A DNA stretch of 64,000 bases from Cynocephalus volans (Eukaryota > Chordata > Mammalia > Dermoptera > Cynocephalidae), in the NCBI RefSeq assembly GCF_027409185.1, contig NC_084462.1, positions 27,193,577 through 27,257,576 on the forward strand, written 5' to 3'. A program made the translations under genes and the position numbers. Under the pieces are notes generated by a model that saw only the letters and a list, made by a program, of their open reading frames with translations, was not told the origin of the DNA and did no database searches. Below, piece after piece: positions 45,503 to 55,818 of this stretch; the stretch's first letter is position 1, and every line of letters begins with the position of its first letter.

Positions 45503-46880
45503 TCAAAGCCAAATTAGATGACTTTTGCTGATCTTTTGGGGGTTTCTTCTTAGTGCCCAATCAGAATTGGCTTTCCTTCTGTCATCTTGGCTGCAAGCAG
45601 GTACCATGGACACAGGAAGGCATGGTGCTTGTGGGTACCGTGGTGAGAGCCTTCCCAAAGCCACAGCCAGACACTCCCCTTCCTGCTGCCTGAGCTGCTG
45701 GGATGCAAGATGGAGGTGGAATAGCAGATTAGGATCCTGCTGCCATCTCACTGCACACTTAATTATTTTTATTCAGTACTCTGAAGCTATTATTCCATTG
45801 TCTTCAGGCACTTACTTGGTCTAATTGTTGATCTTTTGTGGAAGAACAACCTTTTTTCTTTGATAGCTTTCAAGATTCTTTCTTTTCTTTTAATGTGGTC
45901 CACTATGTGCATTGAGTTTTTAATTTATTGTTCCCAGGACTTGTTTTAGCTTTTACTCTAATTCTGGAGAATTCTCAGCCTTGTCTCTTTGCTTATTGCC
46001 TATGGTTCTTTTCCTTATTCTCCCTCTTGCAACTCCTGTTCAGGATATTATGGAACTTCTCATTCCGTTCTCCATTTTATTTACTTCTCTGTCATATTTC
46101 CTGTCTATTTTTCTTTCTCTGTTTTCTTTTTTTTTTTTTTTTTTTTTTGTCTTTTTCATGACCGGCACTCAGCCAGTGAGTGCACCGGCCATTCCTATAT
46201 AGGATCCGAACCCGCGGAGGGAGTGTCGCCGCGCTCCCAGCGCCGCACTCTCCCAAGTGCGCCACGGGCTCGGCCCATCTCTGTTTTCATTTTAGGTGAT
46301 TTCCTCTGATTCATCTTCCTGTTCACTGATTCTCTCTTTAGTTGTGTCTACATATACTCTTTGATTACTAGAATTTCTATTTGGTTCTTTTTAAAACAAA
46401 CTTGCTCTTTTTCTATAATGCCTTGTTTTCACTTTGTGGTTTCTATTCCTTCTTTATCTCCAATACAATAAATAAAACATTCTTATTTTCATGTCCCTTT
46501 CAGGGGATTATTATTTGCTATTTCACTCTGTTGAGTCTGCTCTTTGCAGAACATTTGGTTTTCTCTGTACCTTTTGCCATTTTTCTCTGTGATATCATCT
46601 TTGGTGGAGATTATATTCTGTGGGGTCCTACACGTTCCTTGTATTATGGAGATATCTCTTGGGATAGTTTTATGGCTGTCTCTGCCAGGTGCTACTAGGC
46701 TCACTAGTTCCAGGTTAATTTTCATTGGTTTTCCAGGCCGGGGCTTCCACACTGCATGAGTAGGGGAGATCTTGACACACAGACTCTGGCTTCTCTCTAG
46801 ACTCTCCACCAAAGGCCTGGGGCTGGTGGCTTTGGCCAGGGGCTCAGTTCCAGATCCCTGATGCACACACAGCCAGTGGT
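45503..46880 (-). mobile_element. Older L1/HAL1-like element (part 2 of split copy)
   Basis: Antisense, AT-rich sequence with phrases common to old mammalian L1-type elements: 'ctattattccattgtcttcaggc', 'tctggagaattctcagcc', 'tttctatttggttcttttt'. It continues across the composite element (43657-45488) into 43450-43642. A CYN SINE is inserted at 46127-46277. Confidence 0.5.
46127..46277 (-). mobile_element. CYN-type SINE, short subtype B, antisense
   Basis: Antisense copy of the variant in which the second monomer is cut short: 'cttttt catgaccggcactcagccagtgagtgcaccggcc', GGATCCGAACC (reverse B box), then 'gcgctcccagcgccgcactctcc'. A T run of more than 20 forms the left end (poly-A of the minus strand). 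Perfect 11-bp target duplications TCTCTGTTTTC at 46116-46126 and 46278-46288. Same subtype as 54490 and 63777. Confidence 0.9.
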
Positions 46881-47560
46881 CTTAACTTTAGTCCCTTAGA
46901 ACATATGTCCAGTTTGTTTATCCCATAGCATGTGGCTTTGAATCTTATTTGCTGCAGTGGTTTTCTGGTACTTGAAGATGCTTCCAAACTTATCTACATG
47001 TTAATGATATCTTAAGTATTTTTTCTCTACCAGAAGTCTTAGTCCCCTACTATTCATCTTCTACAAAGCAGCCGAAGAGATCTTTTAAAAAACATAAATC
47101 AGGGCTGGCTGATTAGCTCAGTTGGTTAGAGCCTGGTGCAGAGAACACCAGGGTCCAGGGTCCAATCCCTGTAGTGGCCAGCTACCAAGAAACAAACAAA
47201 CATAAATCAGATCATTTTATTGCCCTGCTTAAAACCTTCCAGTGGCTTTCTAATTGCTTAGAATAAAATCCACCTTCATTAAGTGAATTATAAGTTCCTC
47301 TACAGGCTGCCCTCACCAGCCTCACCTGCTCACTCTGTACTCCTGCCCCCTTGGCCTTTCTACCTCCCTTGCCCCACACTAGACCCTTTGCATCCTGTCC
47401 TAGGCCCCTTGTATCCTGTCCCAAGCATTTTGGATAAGGTATACTCAACCTGTATTCATCATCATCTATCTCCCTCTCACCACCAGTGCCAGGATGGGGG
47501 CTCTGTGAGCACCATAAGAATCTGTCTTGTTTACTGTTGCGTTCTCAGCCTCTGCTGCAG
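46881..47560 (+). repeat. L2-like region, interrupted by a SINE
   Basis: 'ctacaaagcagccgaagagatc', 'aaacataaatcagatcattttattgccc', 'accttccagtggctttctaattgc', 'aataaaatccaccttc' follow the L2 order. The monomeric SINE at 47103-47197 splits it exactly between two halves of 'aaacataaatcagatc'. Confidence 0.6.
47103..47197 (+). mobile_element. Monomeric tRNA-Ile SINE (CYN-I-like)
   Basis: A single tRNA-derived unit: 'gggctggctgattagctcagttggttagagc' (A-box TTAGCTCAGTTGG), then 'ggtccagggtccaatccctg' (B-box variant) and 'gtggccagctacc', ending in (AAAC)n. Perfect 13-bp target duplications AAACATAAATCAG at 47090-47102 and 47198-47210. It is closer to a real tRNA-Ile than either half of the dimers and may be an older founder form. 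Confidence 0.88.
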
Positions 47561-47654
47561 TGCAGTGGGATAGACATCAACTCCCGGGCTTCTCCTGGGA
47601 AGGTTAGATCATTCAACCATCTGCCTCCTCTCTTTAGAATTCCTACCTCAAATC

Positions 47655-47790
47655 TTTCAGGAAAGAACACTGGACTGAGAGTCAAATGTCCTGGTTCTGG
47701 CTGCAGGACATATCCCCTCTGTGATCTTGGGCAAGTTAGTTGACATCTCCCAATCTCCATTTTCTCATCTCTAAAATGATGACATGAGAA
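47655..47790 (+). repeat. MIR element
   Basis: 'cactggactgagagtcaaatgtcctgg', 'ctctgtgatcttgggcaagttagttgac', 'ttctcatctctaaaatgatgac'. Sense MIR. Confidence 0.85.
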
Positions 47791-48845
47791 TGAAATGCGG
47801 ATGTTCTCGTCCTGTTAGGAGAGGCTACAGCAATTATTCTTATATAGGGGTAAACTAATCCATGTCCTCAGTGAGGGGCTGCAGGGGTCCTCCTTATCAG
47901 GGTCAATGTACCCCATGAGACTTTTCTTGCCCCTTCTTGTTGGTTTTCCTCATGTGTTGTCTTTTGTCTCTGCTCTGGCTGTGTCTTGGGTGACTATTTG
48001 GATGATAAACTAAGTTCCATGTCGGTCACCAAAAAATCAGCTTTTGAGGGGTTGCCCTAAGTGTCAGTGTAAAAAACAGATTCTGTCCTCGTGGGGGCTC
48101 TGCCTGGTCCCTCAAGAGTAGGGGGCGTGTATTCTTCTTTGGCTCGCTCTGCAAAGGTCTGTCAGGGTTCTGGATAAGTGGGTTAGTTGGAATGTCGACC
48201 TGCTTCCACTGTGTTCCTCATTCAGCAGATGAGGTTTCCCGAGCCACTGCAGTGCCAGGCATCAGGCATGAGTCAAGGATGTTGCTGCGTTCAAGTTGCT
48301 CCTAGACCCCAGGAAGGGCAGACGGACCACATGGGCACTGCAGTCCGCCCTGCTAACCACAGCAGCAGAGGGTGCCACACAGGGTGGGAAGAGCCCGGAA
48401 GGCGGGATTAACTGTCCTGAGTTGCTTGTTAGCGAGCTCAGTGCTGCGCTTTGGCTCACAGTCATCCATGGAGAAGAGAAGAAAAGCTCTAGGGAGCCAG
48501 AGAAGGAGCAGCCCACCTTCAGGGGCAGGTGGGCCTGGAGCAAAGCCTCGACGTGGCCTGCAGGGGGGCGTAGCTGAGGGGAGGCGGGGGGCGAGCGTGA
48601 ATAAACAGAGACTACTCCACGGCAGAGGTCGCAGGCTGGCGTCCCAAGGGCTGGATGCTTTTGTGGGCTTGTTTTGTTTGGCTCAGGCCATGTTTTTTAA
48701 AAACTGGAGAACTTTATATGGAGATCTTTATATGTCTTTATATGGAGAACTCACTCTGTCCTTCACCACCGTCCCCATGTCTCCATTTTCACCCCTGACC
48801 TGCCTAAACACATTTATGGAACCAGCTTAGACCCCTGTTCTCTCC
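47791..48845. other. Intron 1, no gene seen; GC-rich patch at 48290-48650
   Basis: A locally GC- and CpG-richer patch (for example 'ggggcgtagctgaggggagg' near 48566) stands out from the AT-rich surroundings. It is not an exon that I recognise. It may be a weak regulatory CpG cluster or an old repeat. About 48640-48760 resembles a diverged DNA-transposon relic ('ttttgtttggctcaggccatg'). Confidence 0.35.
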
Positions 48846-49460
48846 ACTGAAAACCCCAGAGAATCAATGGAAAAACATCTTAGAATTAATGAGCAAGTTC
48901 AGTATAAGGAACAAAAGTGCTGGGAGCAAGACATATAAAAATCAATAGTATATTTTCCTATATATCAATAACCAGCTTGAAAGTATAATGGAAAACAGAT
49001 CCTATTCTCCACAACAGCAAGACCATAAGATACTTTTATAAGAGTCTGTGAAATCTCTAAACATTCACTCAAAACATAGTTATTGAGTATCTGCTATGCA
49101 TTCTATTTTAAATTTAAAAATTTTAAATATATTTAATGTTTTAATAGGTAATACATTCACTTGGTTCTGGGAAAAAAAGTAAAAAGGCTTCCTTTCATGT
49201 GTTTCTCTACTACCTGGTTCCTTCTCAACTCCAAGAAAAAGAGCCACTAATTTACTGATCTTGTTGTGTCCATCCAAATATTTTATTTTCATATACGAGC
49301 AAATATTGAATATTTTGGAATCTTACCTTCTCTCTCCCTCCTTATAGGTAATGATAGTTGAGAATCCTGTTTTTTCACTTAACCAAACATCTTGGCCGTA
49401 TTTTTGTATCAGCATATAATAGGCTTTCTCATTCCTTTTTACAACTGAATAGTAAAAATA
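48846..49460. mobile_element. Two old L1 fragments
   Basis: About 48850-49070 is plus-strand L1 ORF2-like ('gtatattttcctatatatcaataacc', 'tataatggaaaacagatcc'). About 49090-49450 is antisense L1 3'-region-like ('cttttttcacttaaccaaacatcttgg', 'ttttacaactgaatagta' ). Both are short and heavily mutated. Confidence 0.5.
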
Positions 49461-49474
49461 CTGATTTTTAGATA

Positions 49475-49695
49475 AGACCATGGGCTGCAGAGTAAAATTG
49501 CCTGGTTTTGAAACCTGATTCTACCACCATGACCTTGGCCTAATTACTTATCTTTCTGTGCCTCTGTTTCTTCATGTGTAGGTGGACATAATAGGAACCT
49601 ACTCACATTGTAATAATTTAGGGAGATGATGTTTTTAAAAGTGCTTAGAATGGTGCCTGCCTTCTAAATGAGCCCTCTAAATATTAGCTGCTTTT
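49475..49695 (+). repeat. MIR element
   Basis: 'cctggttttgaaacctgattctaccacc', 'gaccttggcctaattacttatc', 'tgcctctgtttcttcatgtgtagg'. Sense MIR. Confidence 0.8.
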
Positions 49696-49779
49696 CTTGC
49701 TCTTTTTATAATGATGAGTACTATAAATGCAAAATAGGATAAAAGAATAAAGAGGGACTTGGGAGGTATTTTAGGTAGA

Positions 49780-50235
49780 ATGGATCTTTTGATAATTATA
49801 AAACTTTACCAAGAAATATAAAGCAGATGAATTAATGAGAGAGATACTGTGTTTCTGAATGGGAACTACGAAATCTGTAGAGATGTCAGTTCTTCCTAGT
49901 GTAATTTATACTTATCCCGTTCGTAACCAAAACCCCAGTAGGGTTTTATTTTGGAACTTGTTAAGTTCTAAAATTCATCGGGAAGAATAAATGAGAAGAA
50001 CTTTAAAATTTTGAAAAAGATTGCATTGAGGAGAAACTTGCCCTACTAAGTGTCAAAATACGCATGAATTAGTAATATGATTAAGGATGATCCTGCAAAT
50101 CAGTGGGAATAGGAAGATCATTTGATAAAATAGGCAAGGCTAATTTGGTTAGCTGTTTGTGAGGAAGAGAATGTTTTATATTCTCACTTCAGGCTGCATG
50201 GCTAGATAGATTCCAGACAGATTGAAAAGTAAAAT
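49780..50235 (+). mobile_element. Old L1 ORF2 fragment
   Basis: 'tctgtagagatgtcagttcttcc', 'ttctaaaattcatcgggaag', 'gaagaactttaaaattttg', 'aggaagatcatttgataaaat' resemble the middle of ORF2 in very diverged L1s. Confidence 0.5.
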
Positions 50236-50400
50236 TTCAGGGGAGTGGGGAGTCTTACCATTAGCAGTCACCACCACAAAAAACCCTTGAAGAAGGAAGA
50301 AGTTATTTGGGGGTAGGGGAGGACCTCTGAGTTTTAAGGCAGTCAAAAATATCAGAGTGAAAAAAACATTGATTTATGTGATCGTAAAAAGTTAAGAGTG

Positions 50401-50568
50401 TGGGGCCGGCCTGTGGCTCACTCGGGAGAGTGTGGTGCTGATAACACCAAGGCCACGGGTTCGAATCCCTATATAGGGATGGCCGGTTGGCTCACTTGGG
50501 ATGAGCGTGGTGCTGACAACGCCAGGTCAGGGGTTAAGATCCCCTTACTGGTCATCTTTAAAAAAAAA
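50401..50568 (+). mobile_element. CYN-type tRNA-Ile SINE, dimer, intact B box
   Basis: CYN dimer whose first monomer keeps an exact consensus pol III B box, GGTTCGAATCC, at 50458-50468; other copies here carry GGTTCGGATCC. Second monomer 'ggtcaggggttaagatcccc', then poly-A. Target duplications of 15 bp: AAAAAGTTAAGAGTG at 50386-50400 and AAAAAGTTAAGGGTG at 50569-50583 (one mismatch). An MLT1 LTR begins 2 bp beyond. Confidence 0.92.
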
Positions 50569-50584
50569 AAAAAGTTAAGGGTGC

Positions 50585-51035
50585 TGTATTAGTGTTCTAG
50601 CTGCTGTAACAAGGTACCGCAGACTGGGTGGCTTAAAACAATTTATTTGTTGAAATTTATTGTTTCACAGTTCTGGAGGCTAGATGTCCAAAATCAAGCC
50701 ATCAGCAGGGCTGTGCTCCCTGGAACACTGTAGGGGAGAATTCTTCCTGCTGCTTCTAGTTTCTGGTGTCTGCTGGCAACCCGTGGTGTTCCTTGGCTTG
50801 TAGACACATTGCTCCAGTCCACGTCTCCGTCTTCACACAGGGTTCTCCCTGTGTGTCTGTGTCCCTCTTATAAGGACACCAGTCATATTGGATTCAAGGC
50901 CCACCCCAATCCAGTGTGACCTCATCTCAACTTAAATGATTACATCTGCAATAGCCTATTTCCAAATAAGGTCACACTCTAAGATACTGGGGCTTAGAAC
51001 TTCAACATATCTTTTTTGGGGGCTGTCCCATAACA
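50585..51035 (-). mobile_element. MLT1 solo LTR, antisense
   Basis: 'tgtattagtgttctagctgctg', 'cgcagactgggtggcttaaaac', 'cacagttctggaggctagatgtcc', 'tataaggacaccagtcatattgg', 'aaataaggtcacactctaag', 'ggcttagaacttcaac', ending 'gtcccataaca'. Same class as 9505-9891. Confidence 0.9.
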
Positions 51036-51789
51036 GGCTTCATATGTCAAAGCATAAGAAAGAACTTCAGCTAAAGTAGCAGACTGGCTGCACACCTTTG
51101 TTTCCCAAGAATTGCTACAGTTATAGTAAAAAAAAAAAAAAAAGGAGGGATAAAGACCCACAAGGACAAAGAGAATAAGAATGAGAAGAGATCATTATCA
51201 AATAAGATATTTCAGCATATTTTGGAAAGAAGAGAAGGAATGCTGAGGAGGAGAGCCATGCTCAGAGAGGCTTGAACTGGGAGGCATCGTGTTGGGGGAG
51301 GGCAGGAGGCAGGACTGAAGTCAGGTGGAGAGCGTGTAAATCTGTAACTGGTATCCCCCTTCCCCCAGTCCCTACTGAATTCCAGCAGACAGGCATTTAT
51401 CCTGCAGCTGTAGACTGGGCTGGAGAAACTGACCCAGCGGAGCCCCTTACTCATAGACTCCTTGTGGCAGAGGGTTGGGTGCTAAAAACAAGGGGATTGA
51501 CTCAAAGACTGGAATCTTCCCTCAATCCAGATGAGCCAAGTACAAGCCACCTGGCATCCACCTCCCAGGCAGTTAATCAGAAGATGCTTCTCTGGAGAAA
51601 CCCAAGGTCTCAAGAGAAAAACCCTACACAGCCTGACATTTAGGAGCCTCCAGTGAGAGGGCTGGCTCCTTGCCCGCTCTCCCTAAAATGAAATTGATCA
51701 GTTGATGAGCTCCAGCATGCACATAGAATTTCCAATTAACTTTCTAGAACCTCACTATTAAAATAAACAGCTAACCAAGGATCAGCTGA
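51036..51789. other. Intron 1, no gene seen
   Basis: An A16 run sits near 51129. The frame at 51272-51643 (123 codons, plus) has no domain. About 51370-51460 resembles L1/HAL1 5'-part sequence, weakly. Confidence 0.35.
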
Positions 51790-52620
51790 CGTATAAGGAA
51801 AAAAAATCTGTTTGAACAAAAGAACTAAAATAAACAATCAGGAAAAAGCAATCTGTAAGAAACAAAAACAGTGCAAGTTCAGAAGAAAACATTAGAAACT
51901 TTTAAATAGTGTTCTCATAGAGTTCAAGAGGACAGTGCCTCATAAAACAGAAATAGAATGCCATGGGAAGAACTAGAAATTTCATCAGAATGTAGAGAAG
52001 ATAGAGTCAAGGAAATCTCTCAGAAAGTAGCAAAAGAGGACAAAGAATGGGAAAGTACAGAGAACAGATAAGAAAGAGAGAATCAATCCAGAAGGTTTAA
52101 TATAAAAATATTTGGAGGGTGCTGACTGGTTAGCTTTGTTGGTTAGAGCGCAGTATTATAACACTATGGTTAAGGGTTTGGATTCCTGTACTGGCCAGCT
52201 GCCCAGAAAAATAAAATAAATAAAAATAAACAATATTTGGAGTTCTAGAAAGAAAAAGGATAGACAACAGAGGTATGGAAATCAAAGACATTGTAAAAGA
52301 AAATTTCCCAGGAAACACATCTGCAGACCACAAATGCCCAGCACGATAAGTGACAAAAGACATGCTAGGGCACAGCGCTGTGAAATTTTAGAAAACCAGA
52401 GTTTAATGAGGGGATTCTACAAGCTTCCAGAGAGGAAAAACAGGCATCAGGCAAAGGAACAAGAATTGGATGGTTCTGTACTTTTCGAGAGAAACACCGG
52501 ATGCTAGCTATCACGTGCCTTCAGCATTCTGGGGGAAAATGGTTATTTCATACCCAGCCAAACAGCTCAAAATGTGAGAGCAGAAAAAAGATATTTTCAG
52601 AGAATCTAGGATGTAAAAAT
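51790..52620 (+). mobile_element. HAL1/old L1-like region
   Basis: A-rich sequence with the order 'cagtgcaagttcagaag', 'ctagaaagaaaaaggatagac', 'gaaaatttcccaggaaacac', 'gccttcagcattctgggggaaaatgg', 'atttcatacccagcc'. This fits HAL1-type half-LINEs. A monomeric SINE is inserted at 52118-52231. Confidence 0.5.
52118..52231 (+). mobile_element. Monomeric tRNA-Ile SINE (CYN-I-like)
   Basis: One tRNA-like unit: 'gtgctgactggttagctttgttggttagagc', 'ggttaagggtttggattcctg' and 'ctggccagctgcc', then an A-rich (AAAT)n tail. Perfect 11-bp target duplications AATATTTGGAG at 52107-52117 and 52232-52242. More diverged than 47103-47197. Confidence 0.85.
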
Positions 52621-53220
52621 TTATCTCCATGAATCCTTTTTACGGGAGGATGCCCTTCAGCAAGACAAGAGGAAGGGGAGGGCATAAGCTCTAGGAAAAG
52701 AGGGTCCAGTACAGGCGAGAGGCAAAGGGGAGTGCCTCCCGGGAGCAAGGCACCCCACAGGATATCTCATACAGTAGAGAATTTGGAAAAGGAATGCATA
52801 TTGCACAAAGAAGACTATGCAAATAAAATAGCAAAGGCATTACTAACTTCAGGAAAAACAAAAAATTGAACAAGAATGGAAATGAAATCCTGGTTGTCCA
52901 CTTGGCTCTGTGCTGCATGCCATTTGTATAGTCATACTGTAAACACTGATTATTTACTAAAATATTTGTGTAACTGTCAAGAAGATGGGGAAGGAGAAGT
53001 GGTAGGATATATAAGAGAATTATATCTTATCTATCATGATAGGAGGTCATTGGGTGAAATTTAAAATTAGTAAAGACATAGCAGTATAATATATTAATTG
53101 GAGATATCAAGTTTCTTACTACCTTCTAGAAGGGAAAAGGCTGCCTTTGGAGAGTGGAATTGGGAGGGTGGGAAGGTGAAACAGACAACTGCTGGTTGCT
53201 GGTTAGAAGCCATCCTTACA
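52621..53220. other. Intron 1, no gene seen
   Basis: Possibly the end of the HAL1-like element. No other feature recognised. Confidence 0.35.
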
Positions 53221-53231
53221 ACTTGATTTTT

Positions 53232-54247
53232 TTAATTGAGGCAAAATTTGTATTACAAAATTAACCATTAATCGTTTTAAAGGGTACAATTCATTGGCAT
53301 TTAGTACATTCACAGTATTGTGCCACCGCACCTCTATCTAGTTCCAAGACCTTTTCACCCCCAAAAGGACACCACACCCCCATGAAGCAGTCACTCCCGT
53401 TCCTCTGTCTCCTGCTCTCCCAGCCCCTGGCAGCCACTAGTCTGTTTTCTGTCTCTATAGATTTGCCTGTTCTGGAAGTTTTCTGTGAACGGAATCACAC
53501 AATATGTGGGCCATTTGTGTCATATTTCTTTCACAACATAATGTTTTCAAGGTTCATCTATACTGTAGCATATATTAGAACTTCATTCATTTTTATGGCT
53601 GAATAACATTCCATTCCATGGATAATACCACCTTTGTTTATCCATTCATCAGTTGATGGACATTTGGGTTATTTCTACTTTTTGGCTATTATGAATAGTG
53701 CTACTGTGAACATTCCTGTACAGAAATTTGTTTGAATACCTGTTTTCACTTCTTTTGGGTATATACCTAGGAGTGGAATTGCTGGGTCCATATGGTAATT
53801 CTGTGTTTAACTTTTTGAGGAATTACCAAACTTTTTTCCACTCTGTCCACTGTGGTTCACCATTGTACATTCCCACCAGCAATGTATGAGGATTCCACTT
53901 TCTGTACATCCTTGTCAACACCTGTTATTTTTTATTTTTATTTTTATTTTTAGATTATAGCCATCCTAGTGTGTGTGAAGCAGTATCTCATTGTGGTTTT
54001 GATTTGCATTTCTCTAATGACTAGTGATGTTAAACATCTTTTCGTGAGCTTATTGGTCATTTGTATATCTTCTTCAGAGAAATGTTTATTAAGTCCTTTG
54101 TCTTTTAATTGTATTGTTTTGCTTTTTGTTGTTGAGTTGTAAGAGTTTTTTATGTATTTTGGACATTAGACTTCGATCAGGTCTATGATTTGCAAATATT
54201 TTCTCCCATCCTATAGGCTGTCTTTTTATTTTCTCGATAGTGCTACC
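53232..54247 (-). mobile_element. Old L1 3' end, antisense, TSD still visible
   Basis: Antisense L1 of an old subfamily: 'tgaggcaaaatttgtattac', 'ggctgaataacattccattcc', 'ttgatggacatttgggttatttc', 'tacctaggagtggaattgctggg', 'cattcccaccagcaatgtatgagg', 'gatttgcaaatattttctccc'. Matching 11-bp duplications ACTTGATTTTT sit at 53221-53231 and 54248-54258, unusually well preserved for an element this diverged. Confidence 0.85.
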
Positions 54248-54489
54248 ACTTGATTTTTAAACTATATGCGGTTTTGATTATTTTTATTAAATAATTAAGA
54301 TTAGTAAAAGGGTAAGTCAGGGATATTATTTTAAAAGGTAATATGTTTTAAAAAGTGGTAAAGAGTAAATACCTTAGTATATAAAAAGCTTATACACGGG
54401 TTAAGGGCATAAAGAAAAATCTTGATTTGTAATAATGAATGTGCTAATAATAATAATAAATAAAAATTTTTTAAAAAGCTTATACAAAC

Positions 54490-54624
54490 TGGGGCCGAGT
54501 CCGTGGCGCACTCGGGAGAGTGCGGGGCTGGGAGCGACGGTCCCACCGCGGGTTCGGATCCCGTATAGGAATGGCCGATGCACTCACTGGCTGAGTACCG
54601 GTCACGGAAAAGGCAAAGAAAAAA
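54490..54624 (+). mobile_element. CYN-type SINE, short subtype B
   Basis: 'ggggccgagtccgtggcgcactcgggagag', 'gcgggttcggatcccg' (B box), then a truncated second unit 'atggccgatgcactcactggctgagtaccggtcac' and an A-rich end. Perfect 17-bp target duplications AAAAAGCTTATACAAAC at 54473-54489 and 54625-54641. A third copy of the first 14 bases of that target is at 54383-54396. Confidence 0.93.
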
Positions 54625-54759
54625 AAAAAGCTTATACAAACCTCTGAGAAAGACACAGACTCCAGTAAATAACTGGGCATGGATAAATGACTCACAAAGG
54701 AAGACAAAAATTCATAATGCAAGAAAAATTAGTAAGTTAAAATACAAGTTACTATAATA

Positions 54760-55290
54760 AGATATTTATACTCTTTTTCCTAGTGAAAATATTAAATAAT
54801 GACAGGATATACAAAATAGACACTCTTCTGACAATGTAAGTATGAACTGGTGTGACATTTTGGAAAGCAATTTGGCCCCATGTGTCAAGAATCTTAAAAA
54901 ATATTGTCACTCTTTAACCCAGTAATTCAGCTTCTAAGAATCTCTCCTAAGAAAATAATGTGAAATATACAGACTCCTCTTAAATACAAAGACATATGTA
55001 AGACACACCACACGTTACTTTAATAGTGTTGTAAAGAACCTAAATATACAATGGGATGTAGGTGAGTACTTTCTGATACACCCAGTGCTTGAAAAATGCC
55101 TGGCATTTTTCACATATGTAGCTGTTGAATGAATGAATATATCCACAGGATGGAATACTACACAATCATGTAAAATCACATGTATGAAGTGTTTTTAATA
55201 ACATGAAATTTTTAACCATTAGGGGAAAAAATTGGGTTTAAAAATTTTATGTGGAATATGGCCTAAGTACCTTTTTTTAAAGGTTTTATT
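54760..55290 (+). mobile_element. Old L1 ORF2 3' fragment
   Basis: 'tttggaaagcaatttggcccc', 'tctttaacccagtaattcagcttc', 'cacaggatggaatactacacaatc' are ORF2 C-terminal landmarks of diverged plus-strand L1s. Confidence 0.65.
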
Positions 55291-55806
55291 TAATGACAAA
55301 AATACAGATAAAAGAAAATATAGGGGAAAGAAGGAAAGAAATAAAAATGTCATGCATTACCTCTGGGTGGTGGAATATTAAATAATTGAAAATATACTGT
55401 CTCCCTTGTTGCTGCACAGTGATCAGACCTGCCTTGGCTAGGACAACTTTCTCAGGACCTCGTCGGCTGGGAGGGAAGGACAATTAGCAAGTGGAGGCCA
55501 TAGCTTCTGCCGGGCCCTTGCTTTCCCTGTCGGATTATTTAGGTAAAGCCTCCTGCCTTTATTAGGGCTGGGGGCATCTCACTCTCTTTGTTGAGCATGC
55601 TGGGAAATACAAAATGTGTGAAATTTATTATCAAGCTCTTTCTTACTGGCACCTATTTAGCACCAGGTACCAAGGACACGAAGCTCCAGGAGCCCCTCGT
55701 CCCAGAGAGTTCACATTCAAGAACAAATAAAATACATGAGGGCTCAGACCTGGAGCCAGGGCACACAGGTCTCCATGTGTATGTAGCAAAGGATGACAAC
55801 ACTATT
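55291..55806. other. Intron 1, no feature recognised
   Basis: Nothing recognised except L2-like traces ('tagcaccaggtaccaaggac'). Confidence 0.35.
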
Positions 55807-55818
55807 TACAGGTTTCCT

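Noticed and set aside
47103..47197. Possible functional tRNA-Ile gene
   Set aside because: A/B boxes exist but the anticodon arm does not fold properly, and it has target duplications and an A-rich tail, so it is a SINE.
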